A DNA stretch of 64,000 bases. Source: Clostridium aciditolerans. Its GTDB lineage: Bacteria > Bacillota > Clostridia > Clostridiales > Clostridiaceae. The stretch covers positions 159,119 through 223,118 of the forward strand of contig NZ_JAEEGB010000004.1 of NCBI RefSeq assembly GCF_016316925.1, in the 5' to 3' direction. The notes under the pieces were generated by a model. The model was not told the DNA's origin and searched no databases. It saw only the letters and a list, made by a program, of their open reading frames with translations. The position numbers and the translations under genes were made by a program. This document shows, piece by piece, positions 27,964-37,575 of the stretch; position 1 is the stretch's first letter; each line of letters begins with the position of its first letter.

Positions 27964-28353
27964 TTATGAAGTTATTCCTTTATCCTTTTTCAGAATATGA
28001 TCACTTGTCCATTCAACAATAAAATTAAGTACATCAAGTAAATATTTATCTTGGTCCTCATCCACTTTTCTTAGATCAACATTATTTACTTTTTTAATAA
28101 ACTCATCATGTTCAAGCTTTTGGGAAAAAAACTTCTTATAATGAATACTTGCCATATATTCTTCTTCTGATCTAAAATGATAAACTGCATACTCTTTAAG
28201 CTCTTCTAAAATTGCAACGATTTTATCATATTTGTCCACACTAAAATCATCCTTTAATACAGCATAGGCTTTTCCTGCTATATTAAATAATTCTTCATGC
28301 TGCTTATCAATTTCCGGCACACCAATTAAATATTCATCTTTCCATTTTAGCAT
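27964..28353 (-). CDS. bacteriohemerythrin
   Basis: 129 aa, single hemerythrin four-helix domain. Diiron ligands are seen in the expected order: EIDKQHEELF, YHFRSEEEYM, LEHDEF and WTSDHI. Binds O2 at a non-heme diiron site; in anaerobes a likely oxygen scavenger or sensor. Lies 33 nt after the rubrerythrin-like gene and probably shares its transcript, making a small oxidative-stress unit. Confidence 0.92.
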   Translation of the reverse strand: MLKWKDEYLIGVPEIDKQHEELFNIAGKAYAVLKDDFSVDKYDKIVAILEELKEYAVYHFRSEEEYMASIHYKKFFSQKLEHDEFIKKVNNVDLRKVDEDQDKYLLDVLNFIVEWTSDHILKKDKGITS

Positions 28354-28386
28354 AAGCTCTCCTCCTAAAATCTTGTTATATAATTT

Positions 28387-28959
28387 TTATACTTTTTCTC
28401 CTTTACCTGTAAGTTCAATATGTTCCTCTTCTACTCCAGATAAAGCAGCAAATACTTCTACTATAGTTTTATCCTCTATTTCCTTGCTGTACTTTTCATA
28501 GTATTCAACGGCATGTTTTTCTCTCTTACAAGCCATTTCCAGCAATATATCATCACTGTCATACTTTGAATAATCCATGTCTCTTAAAACTGGATCCTCT
28601 TTAAAACCACCTATTTTTTTATGTATTCTTGCATGCATATATTCAATTCTTGATAAAGCCTCAAATATTTTTTTAACTTTCTCATCTTTAGCAATTGTTG
28701 ATGCTTTTTTGTAAAAATCTCCATTAAATATTTCTAATTTAACAGCATGATCAACTATTTTCAAAGCATTATCATCAAGTTTACTTTTATCATAATCAAA
28801 CTCTTTACCATCTATTTGTAAATATTGTTCCGGTGCACCACAAAATGGACAATATCTTATATCCTCTTTACTGTTTGAGCTAATAAAAGCTTCTTTATTG
28901 AAGTTATAATTCTTATCATTAATCTCCATACCACAAATTACGCATACTAATTTTCCCAT
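28387..28959 (-). CDS. rubrerythrin-like protein with N-terminal zinc-ribbon/rubredoxin-like knuckles
   Basis: About 190 aa. N-terminal CVICGM and CPFCGAP cysteine pairs (about residues 5-8 and 35-38), followed by a ferritin-like helical domain with EIFNGDFYKKAS, EYMHARIHKKI, ACKREKHAVEYYEKY and GVEEEHIEL, whose Glu/His residues suit a diiron site. The rubredoxin-like part is at the N terminus, the reverse of classic rubrerythrin. ATG 28959 follows GAAGGAAGGGATGG; the longer frame has no such site. Presumed peroxide/oxygen defence together with the hemerythrin. Confidence 0.8.
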   Translation of the reverse strand: MGKLVCVICGMEINDKNYNFNKEAFISSNSKEDIRYCPFCGAPEQYLQIDGKEFDYDKSKLDDNALKIVDHAVKLEIFNGDFYKKASTIAKDEKVKKIFEALSRIEYMHARIHKKIGGFKEDPVLRDMDYSKYDSDDILLEMACKREKHAVEYYEKYSKEIEDKTIVEVFAALSGVEEEHIELTGKGEKV

Positions 28960-29159
28960 AGTTCCATCCCTTCCTTCAATTAGCATAATAATCATAATAA
29001 GTATACCATAATTTTATGAAATATTACCCATAATCTTAATATTTTAATCCATAATTTGCGTGTTGATGTAAACCATATTCCTGTTTATAATTATGATTGC
29101 AGTTCGAAAAAATTCCTCACTAAGTGCATTCAATCCATTATAAAAGGAGGGTTTATATA

Positions 29160-30326
29160 ATGAAAAGATATAAATCATTATTTCTTGCTTCCTTATTTGC
29201 AGTTGCTACACTAGTTACACCTATGAGCATTGTAAGTGCTAGTACAGTGCAAACCCCAATTACAAGAGCTCAAGCAGAGCAAAGAGCTTTAAGTATGATT
29301 AATCTAACTTGGACATACTCTGCCAGCAAAAATGGAAAAATTGACCCTAATTATGCTTCAAGTGTTACTCAGCCAAAGCAGTTTGCTAATGTTTCCACTG
29401 CTCAAGTTACGGGTATCCCTTATAACTGGGGTGGACAAGACAGTTTAGATTCAAATTCAATTGATTCTACATGGTCAAACTTTATAGACGCTATTAATAA
29501 AGGAGCTTATGCTGGCAATGTTAACACGACTGCTGGTCAGCAATATGTGCCTGGCACTGCCGGTATTGACTGTTCTGGATTTGTACAAGCAACTTTTAAT
29601 ATTAAAGATAGTAAAATATCTACTTCAACTATGTTTGACAAATACTTTACTAAAATCAATCTAAGTGATATTAAACACATGGACATATTGGACAGGCCTG
29701 GTGATCATGTAGCTATATTCGACAGATGGGGTTCATTAAATGGAGTGCAAGGTGCTTTCACATATGAATCTACTTATGAAGATGTCTTTGGTGGAATACA
29801 AGGTACAAAAAGATATTTTATGACTATGGATGATATCAATAATGGATATATTCCAGGTAGATATGTTAACATCGTTGAAGACAGCTCAAATGGTTCATCT
29901 ACATCAAATTCAGTTAGCGCAGGAACATTTGGTCAAATAACAAATGTAAATAGTTATGCAAACTTTAGAGCTAATCCTTCAACTAGCGCTAATATTATAG
30001 GTACTGTTCCTAAGAATACTATTGCATATTTAATTGATTATTCTAACGGCTGGTATCAAATAAAATACAATGGACAAGTAGGTTGGATATATGGCAATTT
30101 GATTGCTCCAGTAAAAAGTGGCGAATACGTAACAGTAAACAATTCCACTTATCAGCTAAATATAAGAAATAACCCTACAACGGTATCTTCTAATATTATA
30201 GGGGTGTTAAGCCAAGGCCAATATGCTCAAGTATTGGATTACTCTGTAGATGGAAGTTGGATGAAAATCAGCGTTAATGGAGTTCAAGGATGGGCATCTA
30301 GCAAATATTTAAGCTATATAAATTAA
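29160..30326 (+). CDS. secreted NlpC/P60-like protein with two C-terminal SH3b domains
   Basis: About 388 aa. Signal peptide (SLFLASLFAVATLVTPMSIVSAS). Catalytic-type Cys in GIDCSGFVQATFN (about 140) and His in PGDHVAIFDRWG (about 180) fit a papain-like NlpC/P60 fold, though more divergent than typical endopeptidases. Two SH3b repeats follow (about 260-325, YANFRANPSTSANIIG; about 330-388, QLNIRNNPTTVSSNIIG), each ending in a GW-containing strand, for wall binding. ATG 29160 is 7 nt after AAAGGAGGG. Likely peptidoglycan hydrolase. Confidence 0.88.
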   Translation: MKRYKSLFLASLFAVATLVTPMSIVSASTVQTPITRAQAEQRALSMINLTWTYSASKNGKIDPNYASSVTQPKQFANVSTAQVTGIPYNWGGQDSLDSNSIDSTWSNFIDAINKGAYAGNVNTTAGQQYVPGTAGIDCSGFVQATFNIKDSKISTSTMFDKYFTKINLSDIKHMDILDRPGDHVAIFDRWGSLNGVQGAFTYESTYEDVFGGIQGTKRYFMTMDDINNGYIPGRYVNIVEDSSNGSSTSNSVSAGTFGQITNVNSYANFRANPSTSANIIGTVPKNTIAYLIDYSNGWYQIKYNGQVGWIYGNLIAPVKSGEYVTVNNSTYQLNIRNNPTTVSSNIIGVLSQGQYAQVLDYSVDGSWMKISVNGVQGWASSKYLSYIN

Positions 30327-30349
30327 AAAAATTATAAGTATCTCTTCAA

Positions 30350-30378
30350 GTACAGCTTTTACGGGCTGTGCTTTTTTA
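30350..30378 (+). terminator. terminator after the SH3b protein gene
   Basis: Short stem GTACAGC / GCTGTGC followed by TTTTTTAT. Confidence 0.6.
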
Positions 30379-30533
30379 TGTTTACACATACATCATTAAA
30401 TGGAATATAATTATTTAATTTAACATAGTTATTAATACTAGGGAATACAAGCTTTATTTTACATCTGCTTTAGTTGTACTTTAATTACTAAAGTGATAAC
30501 CTAAAAAACATTATTTAGTATAGGGGTTTGTGT

Positions 30534-32039
30534 ATGAGAAGGGATAGATTTTTAAAGAATTCACTTATATTAATTAGCTCTAATTTAATTACAGGAGTAT
30601 TTGGTTTTATATTCTCCATAATTTTATCTCGCGAATTAGGTGCTGAAGGAATGGGCCTTTATGGTCTTGTAATGCCTATCTATGATTTATTCATATGTCT
30701 TATATCAGGCGGAATGGTCGCAGCTATATCAAGGGTTGCAGCAGTATATTTTTCTAAAGACGATTTTAGGAACTTAAACAGATCTATAGATATTTCATTA
30801 TTATTCGATTGTGTATGGGCTCTAATTATAGTAAGTCTCGTATTTGTTTACGCTCAGTACATAAGTGTTTATATTATAAAAGACGTGAGAACCATACATG
30901 CTATACAGGTTATGTGCCCTGCTATGCTTTTCATAGCATTATCCGCAATTTTAAAAGGATATTTCTATGGTACTTCTAATATTAAAATACCTGCTTTTAT
31001 TGATATTTTAGAAAAGTTTTTAAGAATAGTTGTTTTAGTAACTATAGTAACTCTTTTTTCACTTGATGATGTTAAAAATACTGTAACTGCCGCTTATGTA
31101 ACATTGACAGTTGGCGAACTTGTAAGTTTTGTTCTTCTTTATATTGCTTATAAAATTAAAAAATCCCATTATAAATTTAACTTTACGGCAGCTGAAGACA
31201 AGCTTCAGCTTTTATTTAATATACTGGTTATATCTTTTCCGCTGTGTTTAAATGGTTTTTTATCAACAGCTATATCTGCTGCATCTACTTTAATAGTACC
31301 AAGAAGACTTGTGGGCGCAGGAATAGAATACAGTATGGCACTGTCCATGATTGGTAAATTCAAAGGTATGTCTTTAAATATAATCTTCTTTCCAATGCTC
31401 ATAGTTATGTCAATTTCAACTGTACTCATACCAGATCTCTCTGAAAAAATAGAGAAAAAAAACTACTGGGATGCAGAGCATAGAATATCACAGGTTCTAA
31501 AAATCGCCTTATTATTAGGTATTACTACTATGGTAATATGCTTAAATATGCCTAATTCCTTAGGAGAACTTTTCTATGGTAGAAAGGACCTAGGATCATA
31601 CATTAAGTTTTGCTCCTTTGCCGCTCCTATTGCTTTTACCTCTGCTACCACCTTTGGCATATTAAATGGATTAGGAAAGCAAAATATAATTTTACGTAAT
31701 TCACTAATCGTAGCATTTGAAGAATTGTTCCTTTTGTATGTACTCACAGGAATATCATGGATAAACATTTATGGCTGTGGTATATCTCTAATAATAACCT
31801 CTATAACCACATTAGCACTAAACTTATATGAGATAAAGAGAATATGTAATTTAAACATTAGCAAATATGATATGTTTATAATAATCCTTTTAGGAATTCT
31901 TCTTTATTTTGTATTAGCTATATTAAACAATGTATTACCTTCACAAATGTTTGCACTTAAAAACTTATCCATGATAGCAATTGCTTTTCTCATATCACTT
32001 GTTTTTGCCTTATATATACTTAAAAACAGGCATAAATAA
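30534..32039 (+). CDS. SpoVB/MurJ-type oligosaccharide flippase
   Basis: About 501 aa, 14 predicted membrane segments, MOP superfamily polysaccharide-biosynthesis domain (SRELGAEGMGLYGLVMPIYD near residue 35; C-terminal polysacc_synt_C segment GCGISLIITSITTLALNLYE). Family members move lipid-linked wall precursors; SpoVB is the sporulation member. ATG 30534 lies 7 nt after AGGGG. A second member is at 34698-36305, on the other strand. Which lipid it flips is not clear. Confidence 0.88.
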   Translation: MRRDRFLKNSLILISSNLITGVFGFIFSIILSRELGAEGMGLYGLVMPIYDLFICLISGGMVAAISRVAAVYFSKDDFRNLNRSIDISLLFDCVWALIIVSLVFVYAQYISVYIIKDVRTIHAIQVMCPAMLFIALSAILKGYFYGTSNIKIPAFIDILEKFLRIVVLVTIVTLFSLDDVKNTVTAAYVTLTVGELVSFVLLYIAYKIKKSHYKFNFTAAEDKLQLLFNILVISFPLCLNGFLSTAISAASTLIVPRRLVGAGIEYSMALSMIGKFKGMSLNIIFFPMLIVMSISTVLIPDLSEKIEKKNYWDAEHRISQVLKIALLLGITTMVICLNMPNSLGELFYGRKDLGSYIKFCSFAAPIAFTSATTFGILNGLGKQNIILRNSLIVAFEELFLLYVLTGISWINIYGCGISLIITSITTLALNLYEIKRICNLNISKYDMFIIILLGILLYFVLAILNNVLPSQMFALKNLSMIAIAFLISLVFALYILKNRHK

Positions 32040-32060
32040 ACATTTTATACTGGATAATGT

Positions 32061-32092
32061 AAAACAGGCAGTCTTTTTCGACTACCTGTTTT
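32061..32092. terminator. terminator after the flippase gene
   Basis: Stem AAAACAGGCAGT / ACTACCTGTTTT, T-rich after the second arm. Confidence 0.7.
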
Positions 32093-32234
32093 ATGTTTTA
32101 ACATATAGATATCAATTCCTATTTCAATTCTATAGTAAATTTATATGCCTCATTTAGTTTATAGCACTCTTTTTATTCTTTCTCCTTAATGTGAGTTTAC
32201 CCTTCTTTCAATTTATTTTTCAAATTTTAATTCT

Positions 32235-33290
32235 CTATTGTCTTATATATTCATAAGCGCCATAGCTTCTTGCTGCATCCATCATGGCTTGTACATATTC
32301 AAAAGGGGCTTTTGGAGATATATCGCATCCTGTTGATAGAATATAACCTCCTTCATAGTCCTTCATTATATCAATAGCCCTTTTACACGCCTCATGAATT
32401 TTTTCTACTGGACCATATAACATTTCTTGTGTAGGATCTATATTGCCTAATATTTTTGTCCTGCCAGCTACTTTTTCTTTTAAAACTTGTAAATCAATTC
32501 TATCTACACTTAATGTACTAACACCAGTTGCAATCATTGGCTCAATTAGCTTATTTACATTTCCGCAAATATGAAGTCCTGCAGAAGTATTAAAGGTTTT
32601 CATAAACTCTACTAATTCCTTAATATAAGGGGAAACAAACTCTTCAAAGATTTTAGGGCCAATTAAATTCCCTGAAGCAATAGGTTCTGCAATTCCCCCA
32701 ATTGCTGCTCCAGATGCAGCAACAGCTCTAATATGATTTTTTGCGCTTTCTGTTGTCATTCTCAGCAATTTGTGACAAAACTCAGGATCTTTGTACAAAT
32801 CTCTAGCAAAGTTTTCAACACCTCTTAAAGTAGCAGCCGTTGTAAAAGCTCCAGGTGTTGATATAGAAGGTGAAACCTCATCTCCTATTTCTTTATTAAC
32901 TATCTGGGCTGCTTCATATAATACCCAAAGCTTCCCATCCTTTTCTGTGCTTATCTTAATCTTATCTAAGTCATCCTTAGACTTAAGTATAGGTTCATCG
33001 CATCTTGCCACATCATCCTCGAGATATGTAAGTTTGGCACCCATAGCCTCAGCTATAATGGCACAATGTGTACATAACCCAACGGAATCATACCTAAACC
33101 TTTTATAGGCTGTAATGTGAGACTCTGCCATTACTTCAGGATTTAATTGAAATTCTTTTATTTTCTTTCCTATTAAGTAAACTGCACTGCTTGCAAGCAT
33201 AGGCGTACAAACTATCCTATCTATTGGTTTTCCCTCTGAAAATGCTTTATTTCTTTCTTTTGGAGTTAGAATATCTTCTCTAATTTTCAT
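32235..33290 (-). CDS. MtaA/CmuA-family (uroporphyrinogen decarboxylase-like) methyltransferase
   Basis: 351 aa. UROD-fold zinc methyltransferase: zinc ligands expected in GLHICGNVN (about 243) and STGCDISPKAPFE (about 325), with GNIDPTQEMLYGP between. Family members move methyl groups between corrinoid proteins and thiols (coenzyme M or others). No corrinoid protein or MtaB/MttB-type partner is next to it, so methyl donor and acceptor are unknown. RBS GAGGAGG before ATG 33290. Confidence 0.85.
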   Translation of the reverse strand: MKIREDILTPKERNKAFSEGKPIDRIVCTPMLASSAVYLIGKKIKEFQLNPEVMAESHITAYKRFRYDSVGLCTHCAIIAEAMGAKLTYLEDDVARCDEPILKSKDDLDKIKISTEKDGKLWVLYEAAQIVNKEIGDEVSPSISTPGAFTTAATLRGVENFARDLYKDPEFCHKLLRMTTESAKNHIRAVAASGAAIGGIAEPIASGNLIGPKIFEEFVSPYIKELVEFMKTFNTSAGLHICGNVNKLIEPMIATGVSTLSVDRIDLQVLKEKVAGRTKILGNIDPTQEMLYGPVEKIHEACKRAIDIMKDYEGGYILSTGCDISPKAPFEYVQAMMDAARSYGAYEYIRQ

Positions 33291-33428
33291 ACTTGTTCCT
33301 CCTCTTATAGCCTAATAAACGTAAACTGTCTCAATTCCCTATTGTATTTTTATTTTGAAATCAAAACAACAATTATAATTAAATTTAATAAGCTTATATA
33401 TGTTTATATCTTTTTCTTATAAACAGGA

Positions 33429-33552
33429 TTCTTAGCTTCAGGTGAAGTTTTAAACTCCATCTGAAGCTTAGAAGCCGTTATCCAGGGTCGTAGCGCCACT
33501 TATCCTCAACTTTGAGAAGTTGGGGTGTTAGTGGCGGTAGACATCGGATAAA
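33429..33552. other. two adjacent strong hairpins, candidate structured RNA or palindromic repeat
   Basis: First fold: 33429-33473, near-perfect inverted repeat of ~21 bp (TTCTTAGCTTCAGGTGAAGT and complement). Second fold: 33477-33552 with outer TTATCC / GGATAA, middle CGCCACT / TAGTGGCG and inner TCAACTT / AAGTTG. Higher GC than surroundings and no coding potential. It lies about 205 nt upstream of the TauE/SafE gene but too far for a classic riboswitch expression platform. The rest of 33291-33757 is AT-rich with no gene. Confidence 0.55.
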
Positions 33553-33757
33553 GTAATGTATGCTTTTACTTCAATTTTATTTTGAATAAAGCACTTCACA
33601 TATTAAAACTAGATATATTAATCATGAAACTTTATATGCATTTTAAATAGAAAAGGTTTCAAAAATTTGAAAATCAAATAACTATTGTAAAGAGATTAGA
33701 ATCCCAGTAAAATATCACTGTCGCAATAATACAATTAATGACTAAGGAGGAATAATC

Positions 33758-34651
33758 ATGTTAAAAATTTTATTAGCAGCAATCTTAGTTACAGGTGTAA
33801 TATTTTTATTTGTACTTGTAAAGGACTACATGAATAAATCAAAGCAAGGTGAACTTGGAAATGAAAGTTTTTTAACATCAGGTCTTGTGGGAATGGTTGC
33901 AAACTTTTTCGATACTTTAGGTATAGGAAGCTTTGCTATCGAAACTTCATTATTTAAAAATCTAAAACTTGTAGGCGATAAAAAAATACCTGGCACATTA
34001 AACGTTGGTGCTACAATTCCAACAGTTTGTGAAGCCTTAATATTTTTAACAGTGGTACAAGTTGAACCAATAACTCTTATAAGTATGATTCTAGCAGCTG
34101 TAGCTGGTGCTCTTATAGGAGCTGGGATCATATCTAAACTAAATGAAAAAGCTGTTCAAGGTTCCATGGGACTTGCCCTTGTTTGTATAGCACTCATAAT
34201 GATAGCAGGACAATTAAATCTTTTCCCAGTTGGAGGAAACGCTATCGGCTTATCTGGTGGAAAACTCATAATCGGAATTATAGGTAATTTTATATTTGGT
34301 GCTCTTAATACTCTAGGTATAGGATTATTTGCTCCATGTATGGCTCTAGTGTTTGCTTTAGGTATGGATCCAAAAGTTGCTTTCCCAATAATGATGGGTT
34401 CAGGTGCGATACTACTTCCATTTGCATCCTTTAAGTTCATAAAAGAAGGTGCTCACGCTCCTAAGACTTCTCTGGCTATTAATATTATGGGTCCAATAGG
34501 TGTTTTAGTAGCAGCTTACCTTGTTAAATCTCTACCACTTACTACATTAAAATGGTTAGTTATCGGTGTAGTATTGTATACAGCATTTATAATGTATAAA
34601 TCCTTTAAATCCAGCAAAAATAAAACCTCAGAATTAGAAAAATCTGCTTAA
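33758..34651 (+). CDS. TauE/SafE-family membrane exporter (TSUP)
   Basis: 297 aa, about eight membrane segments in two repeats (GLVGMVANFFDTLGIGSFAI in the first, GLFAPCMALVFALGMDPKVA in the second), as in the 4-toluene-sulfonate uptake permease/TauE family. Members move sulfite, sulfoacetate or other small organosulfur anions. Start ATG follows AAGGAGG. Substrate cannot be told from the neighbours. Confidence 0.88.
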   Translation: MLKILLAAILVTGVIFLFVLVKDYMNKSKQGELGNESFLTSGLVGMVANFFDTLGIGSFAIETSLFKNLKLVGDKKIPGTLNVGATIPTVCEALIFLTVVQVEPITLISMILAAVAGALIGAGIISKLNEKAVQGSMGLALVCIALIMIAGQLNLFPVGGNAIGLSGGKLIIGIIGNFIFGALNTLGIGLFAPCMALVFALGMDPKVAFPIMMGSGAILLPFASFKFIKEGAHAPKTSLAINIMGPIGVLVAAYLVKSLPLTTLKWLVIGVVLYTAFIMYKSFKSSKNKTSELEKSA

Positions 34652-34656
34652 TAAAA

Positions 34657-34685
34657 AATAACACTGATTTTACATCAGTGTTATT
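34657..34685. terminator. bidirectional terminator between convergent genes
   Basis: Stem AATAACACTGA / TCAGTGTTATT between the TauE/SafE stop (34651) and the flippase stop (34698). Confidence 0.8.
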
Positions 34686-34697
34686 CTTTATATTTAT

Positions 34698-36305
34698 TTA
34701 CTTAATCCTTCTTAAAATAAATCTTGGTATAAGTCTTGTTAGTTTTCTTGGCATCCCCTGTAAATCCTTCTTAGTGATGCCTCCAGTTATTGTTAATCCA
34801 ATCATATATACAAGCACACCTATTATAACACATACTATAGTTAGAGATGTATTAAGAAAATATCCTCTCTTTGAAAAACCAAGTGGATATTTGAATACAT
34901 AGTTCACAACAAATACTGTTACTCCCATTAATATAGAAGCAAATAATGGTTTTATGGAATGAACTACTATACTCAATCTTACTCCTAGAGATCTTCTGAT
35001 TATTCTATGATTTAAAATTATAGGAACTAAGAAACCAACTACACTTCCACCTATTGCTCCTAGAATATTTATACTTGGTATAGCAATTAAGAAATAATTT
35101 GTAATTATTTTAAAAACTATTCCTATAACAGAATATAGTGTTGCAGTGTAAAGTTTTCCTATACTTTGTAATATTGTGGTTTGTATTTGCATTACAGACA
35201 TCAATACTAAAACTATTGAGCCGTATGTCATTATATATGATCCTCCCCCAAATTTGAGCATTTGGAAAACTGGATCACTTAGTACTGCAAGTCCTACAGC
35301 ACAAGGCACAGCAATTAAAAAGCAAAGTCTAAAGGAGTAATTAATTTTATCTTTTACCTGTTTCTTATCTCTGATGGCAAAAGCTGCTGATATTGCTGGA
35401 AGTATTGCCATAGATAGAGAAGATATTATAGCTATAGGAACATTTAAAAGCTGTTGGTATTTTGTTAAAAATCCATATAATATAGTTGCTTGTATTTCCG
35501 GTACTCCACCAGCCATCAATCTAACCTTAGTATTATATAAATCCACCAAATTTCCTGCATATGTCATACCAACACATACAGTAATAGGTATTCCATATTT
35601 TATAATCTTTCTTACTAGCTGTTTAGTAGTAAATCTTCTTACCTCTTCATTTATGTCGTCTTTATGTATTCTAAACTTTTTATTTTTTTCATAATAAAAC
35701 ATCAAGAATGCAGCAGATATTAGTGCTCCTATAGATGTACCTATGGCCCCTCCTGCACATCCAGCTTCAACACCATATTTTATAAGCATAGCAGCAAACA
35801 ATAGAGAAAAGACAGTATTTGCAACTTGCTCTATTACCTGTGAAACAGCTGTAGGAGTCATATTTCCTCTGCCTTGAAAGTATCCTCTATAAGCAGAAGC
35901 TATTGATGTAAAGAGAATTGCCGGTGCTAATGTTAACAGCGACAAGTAAGCTTTTTTATAGTGCACAGCATTGGCAAAAGGCCCTGCAAAAATAAGCAAC
36001 ATTATCGACATGACAACCCCAGCTGTAAATAAAATAGCCCTAGCTATTTTAAAACTTTTTACTGCATCCTTATAGTTTTTAACTGCTATAAGCTCAGATA
36101 CAAGTTTTGAAATAGCCACTGGTATACCTGAATTTGTCAGCACAAATATAAATACATATACTTGATATGAAGCTCCATATATTCCGTAACCTTCATCACC
36201 TATAATTATCCTTAAAAATGGTATATAAAGTAATGACAGTATCTTTACCATCATACTTGCCACAGAAAGTATAGCAAAACCTTTAGTGGTTGATTGTTCC
36301 TTCAT
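34698..36305 (-). CDS. polysaccharide biosynthesis/MurJ-like flippase (YtgP/SpoVB family)
   Basis: 535 aa, 14 membrane segments. N terminus ATKG-like (STTKGFAILSVASMMVKILS), YIPFLRIIIGDEGYGIYGAS and RGYFQGRGNMTPTAVSQVIE are typical of the YtgP/SpoVB group that can act as lipid II flippases in Firmicutes. Followed 53 nt upstream by the pseudouridine synthase gene on the same strand, so possibly cotranscribed. Confidence 0.9.
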   Translation of the reverse strand: MKEQSTTKGFAILSVASMMVKILSLLYIPFLRIIIGDEGYGIYGASYQVYVFIFVLTNSGIPVAISKLVSELIAVKNYKDAVKSFKIARAILFTAGVVMSIMLLIFAGPFANAVHYKKAYLSLLTLAPAILFTSIASAYRGYFQGRGNMTPTAVSQVIEQVANTVFSLLFAAMLIKYGVEAGCAGGAIGTSIGALISAAFLMFYYEKNKKFRIHKDDINEEVRRFTTKQLVRKIIKYGIPITVCVGMTYAGNLVDLYNTKVRLMAGGVPEIQATILYGFLTKYQQLLNVPIAIISSLSMAILPAISAAFAIRDKKQVKDKINYSFRLCFLIAVPCAVGLAVLSDPVFQMLKFGGGSYIMTYGSIVLVLMSVMQIQTTILQSIGKLYTATLYSVIGIVFKIITNYFLIAIPSINILGAIGGSVVGFLVPIILNHRIIRRSLGVRLSIVVHSIKPLFASILMGVTVFVVNYVFKYPLGFSKRGYFLNTSLTIVCVIIGVLVYMIGLTITGGITKKDLQGMPRKLTRLIPRFILRRIK

Positions 36306-36358
36306 TTTAAAAACTCCCTATCCGAACCTTAATTAATTAAAATTAAAAGTTAAATATA

Positions 36359-37318
36359 TTAGAATTTCTCAAATATATCATTCTTTATCTTTTTAAATAC
36401 TGGCGGTAAGCTTTCTGCTATAGTCTTGTTTTCTAAGTAAGATAATTTTTCTGGACAGTCCTTAAATATAAGCTTATATGCATATAAAAACTGATAATTT
36501 AGTCCATACTTATTAACGAAAAAGTTGTTTAACTTTGATATTCCGTATTTAGCGTCACCTATTATTGGATTTCCAAGATGGTTCAAGTGAGCTCTTAGCT
36601 GATGGCTTCTTCCTGTCAATAGTTCTAATTCAACCAATGAATATGTTCCAACACTTTGAAGAGTCTTTACCCTAGTAGATATTTTTTTTGTATCTTTCTT
36701 TGGTGAATCAAAAATTTTAGATATATTTTCATCTTCATTTTTAGCTATGTATGCCTCATATAAGCCATCTTTTGCTCTTCCCTTTACAACGGCCATATAG
36801 TACTTATCTATTTTTCTTTCTCTAATCATTTCATTTAATAATCTTAGTGCTTCATAGTTTTTTCCGTAAATAACGATACCAGATGTATTTCTATCAAGTC
36901 TATTACAAGGTGCTGGAGTAAAAGTTACTTCCTTTTCCGGATTATAGTCTCCTTTATCATACAGGTATGAAAGCACATAATCAGTTAACGTAGAATCTCC
37001 TTTTTTACTATCAGAATGTACCAACACTCCTGGCCATTTTTCTACTATTAACATATTTTCATCTTCATAAGTAATCTTTAAGAAATTGCTTTCTATTCTT
37101 GTGAACTTTTCTTTCTTTTCGCTAGAAGATATATCTCTTGTCTCTACTAAATCACCTTCAACTAGAGAATACTTTTCCTTAACTTTTTTTCCATTTACTT
37201 TTACGTCACCTTTTCTTATAGTCTTATATATAGCACTTAAAGGAACATCCTTAAGCCACTTTCTCATAAACTTATCAATTCTTTGTCCAGCCTCATTTGG
37301 TCCAATTTCAATTTTCAT
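36359..37318 (-). CDS. RluA-family pseudouridine synthase
   Basis: 319 aa. N-terminal S4 RNA-binding domain (IDKFMRKWLKDVPLSAIYKT, about 14-75) then the RluA catalytic domain with NRLDRNTSGIVIYGKN containing the catalytic Asp (about 142), KYYMAVVKG, and LLTGRSHQLRAHLNHLGNPI. Converts uridine to pseudouridine in 23S rRNA or tRNA (RluC/D-like); the exact site is not predictable. Confidence 0.93.
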   Translation of the reverse strand: MKIEIGPNEAGQRIDKFMRKWLKDVPLSAIYKTIRKGDVKVNGKKVKEKYSLVEGDLVETRDISSSEKKEKFTRIESNFLKITYEDENMLIVEKWPGVLVHSDSKKGDSTLTDYVLSYLYDKGDYNPEKEVTFTPAPCNRLDRNTSGIVIYGKNYEALRLLNEMIRERKIDKYYMAVVKGRAKDGLYEAYIAKNEDENISKIFDSPKKDTKKISTRVKTLQSVGTYSLVELELLTGRSHQLRAHLNHLGNPIIGDAKYGISKLNNFFVNKYGLNYQFLYAYKLIFKDCPEKLSYLENKTIAESLPPVFKKIKNDIFEKF

Positions 37319-37501
37319 GTAATCACTCCTAGTATTTTATAATAATGTTCTGCATTATTCTTCATTTTTATCTTCATATTGACATTTTAATATATTAAAC
37401 AACATCTAATTATATACTACTATTGTTACCAAAATCAATACATATAAATACTAATATTTTATCCAGCGGCTACCACTGAGCTGAATTCTTATAACAGCTA
37501 A

Positions 37502-37575
37502 TGCTCTATTTTATAATAGTTGATCAAAAAAAATAGAGGAAGCTGATATAAATTTCAGTTTCTCTATATATTCTA
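37502..37575. repeat. spacer segment duplicated at 43053-43125 (copy 1)
   Basis: About 75 bp nearly the same as 43053-43125: both start TG(C/T)TCTATTTTATAATAG, continue TTGA and a hairpin of the GGAA.CTGATATAA...TTTCAG type, and end CTCTATATATTCTAC. The 18-nt GCTGAATTCTTATAACAG just to its left is also found (one mismatch) inside the group II intron relic near 42834. The remaining 37319-37501 is AT-rich with no gene. Confidence 0.75.

Noticed and set aside
33421-33757. Riboswitch upstream of the TauE/SafE gene
   Set aside because: The folds do not match a riboswitch class I know and no terminator or RBS-masking stem adjoins the gene.
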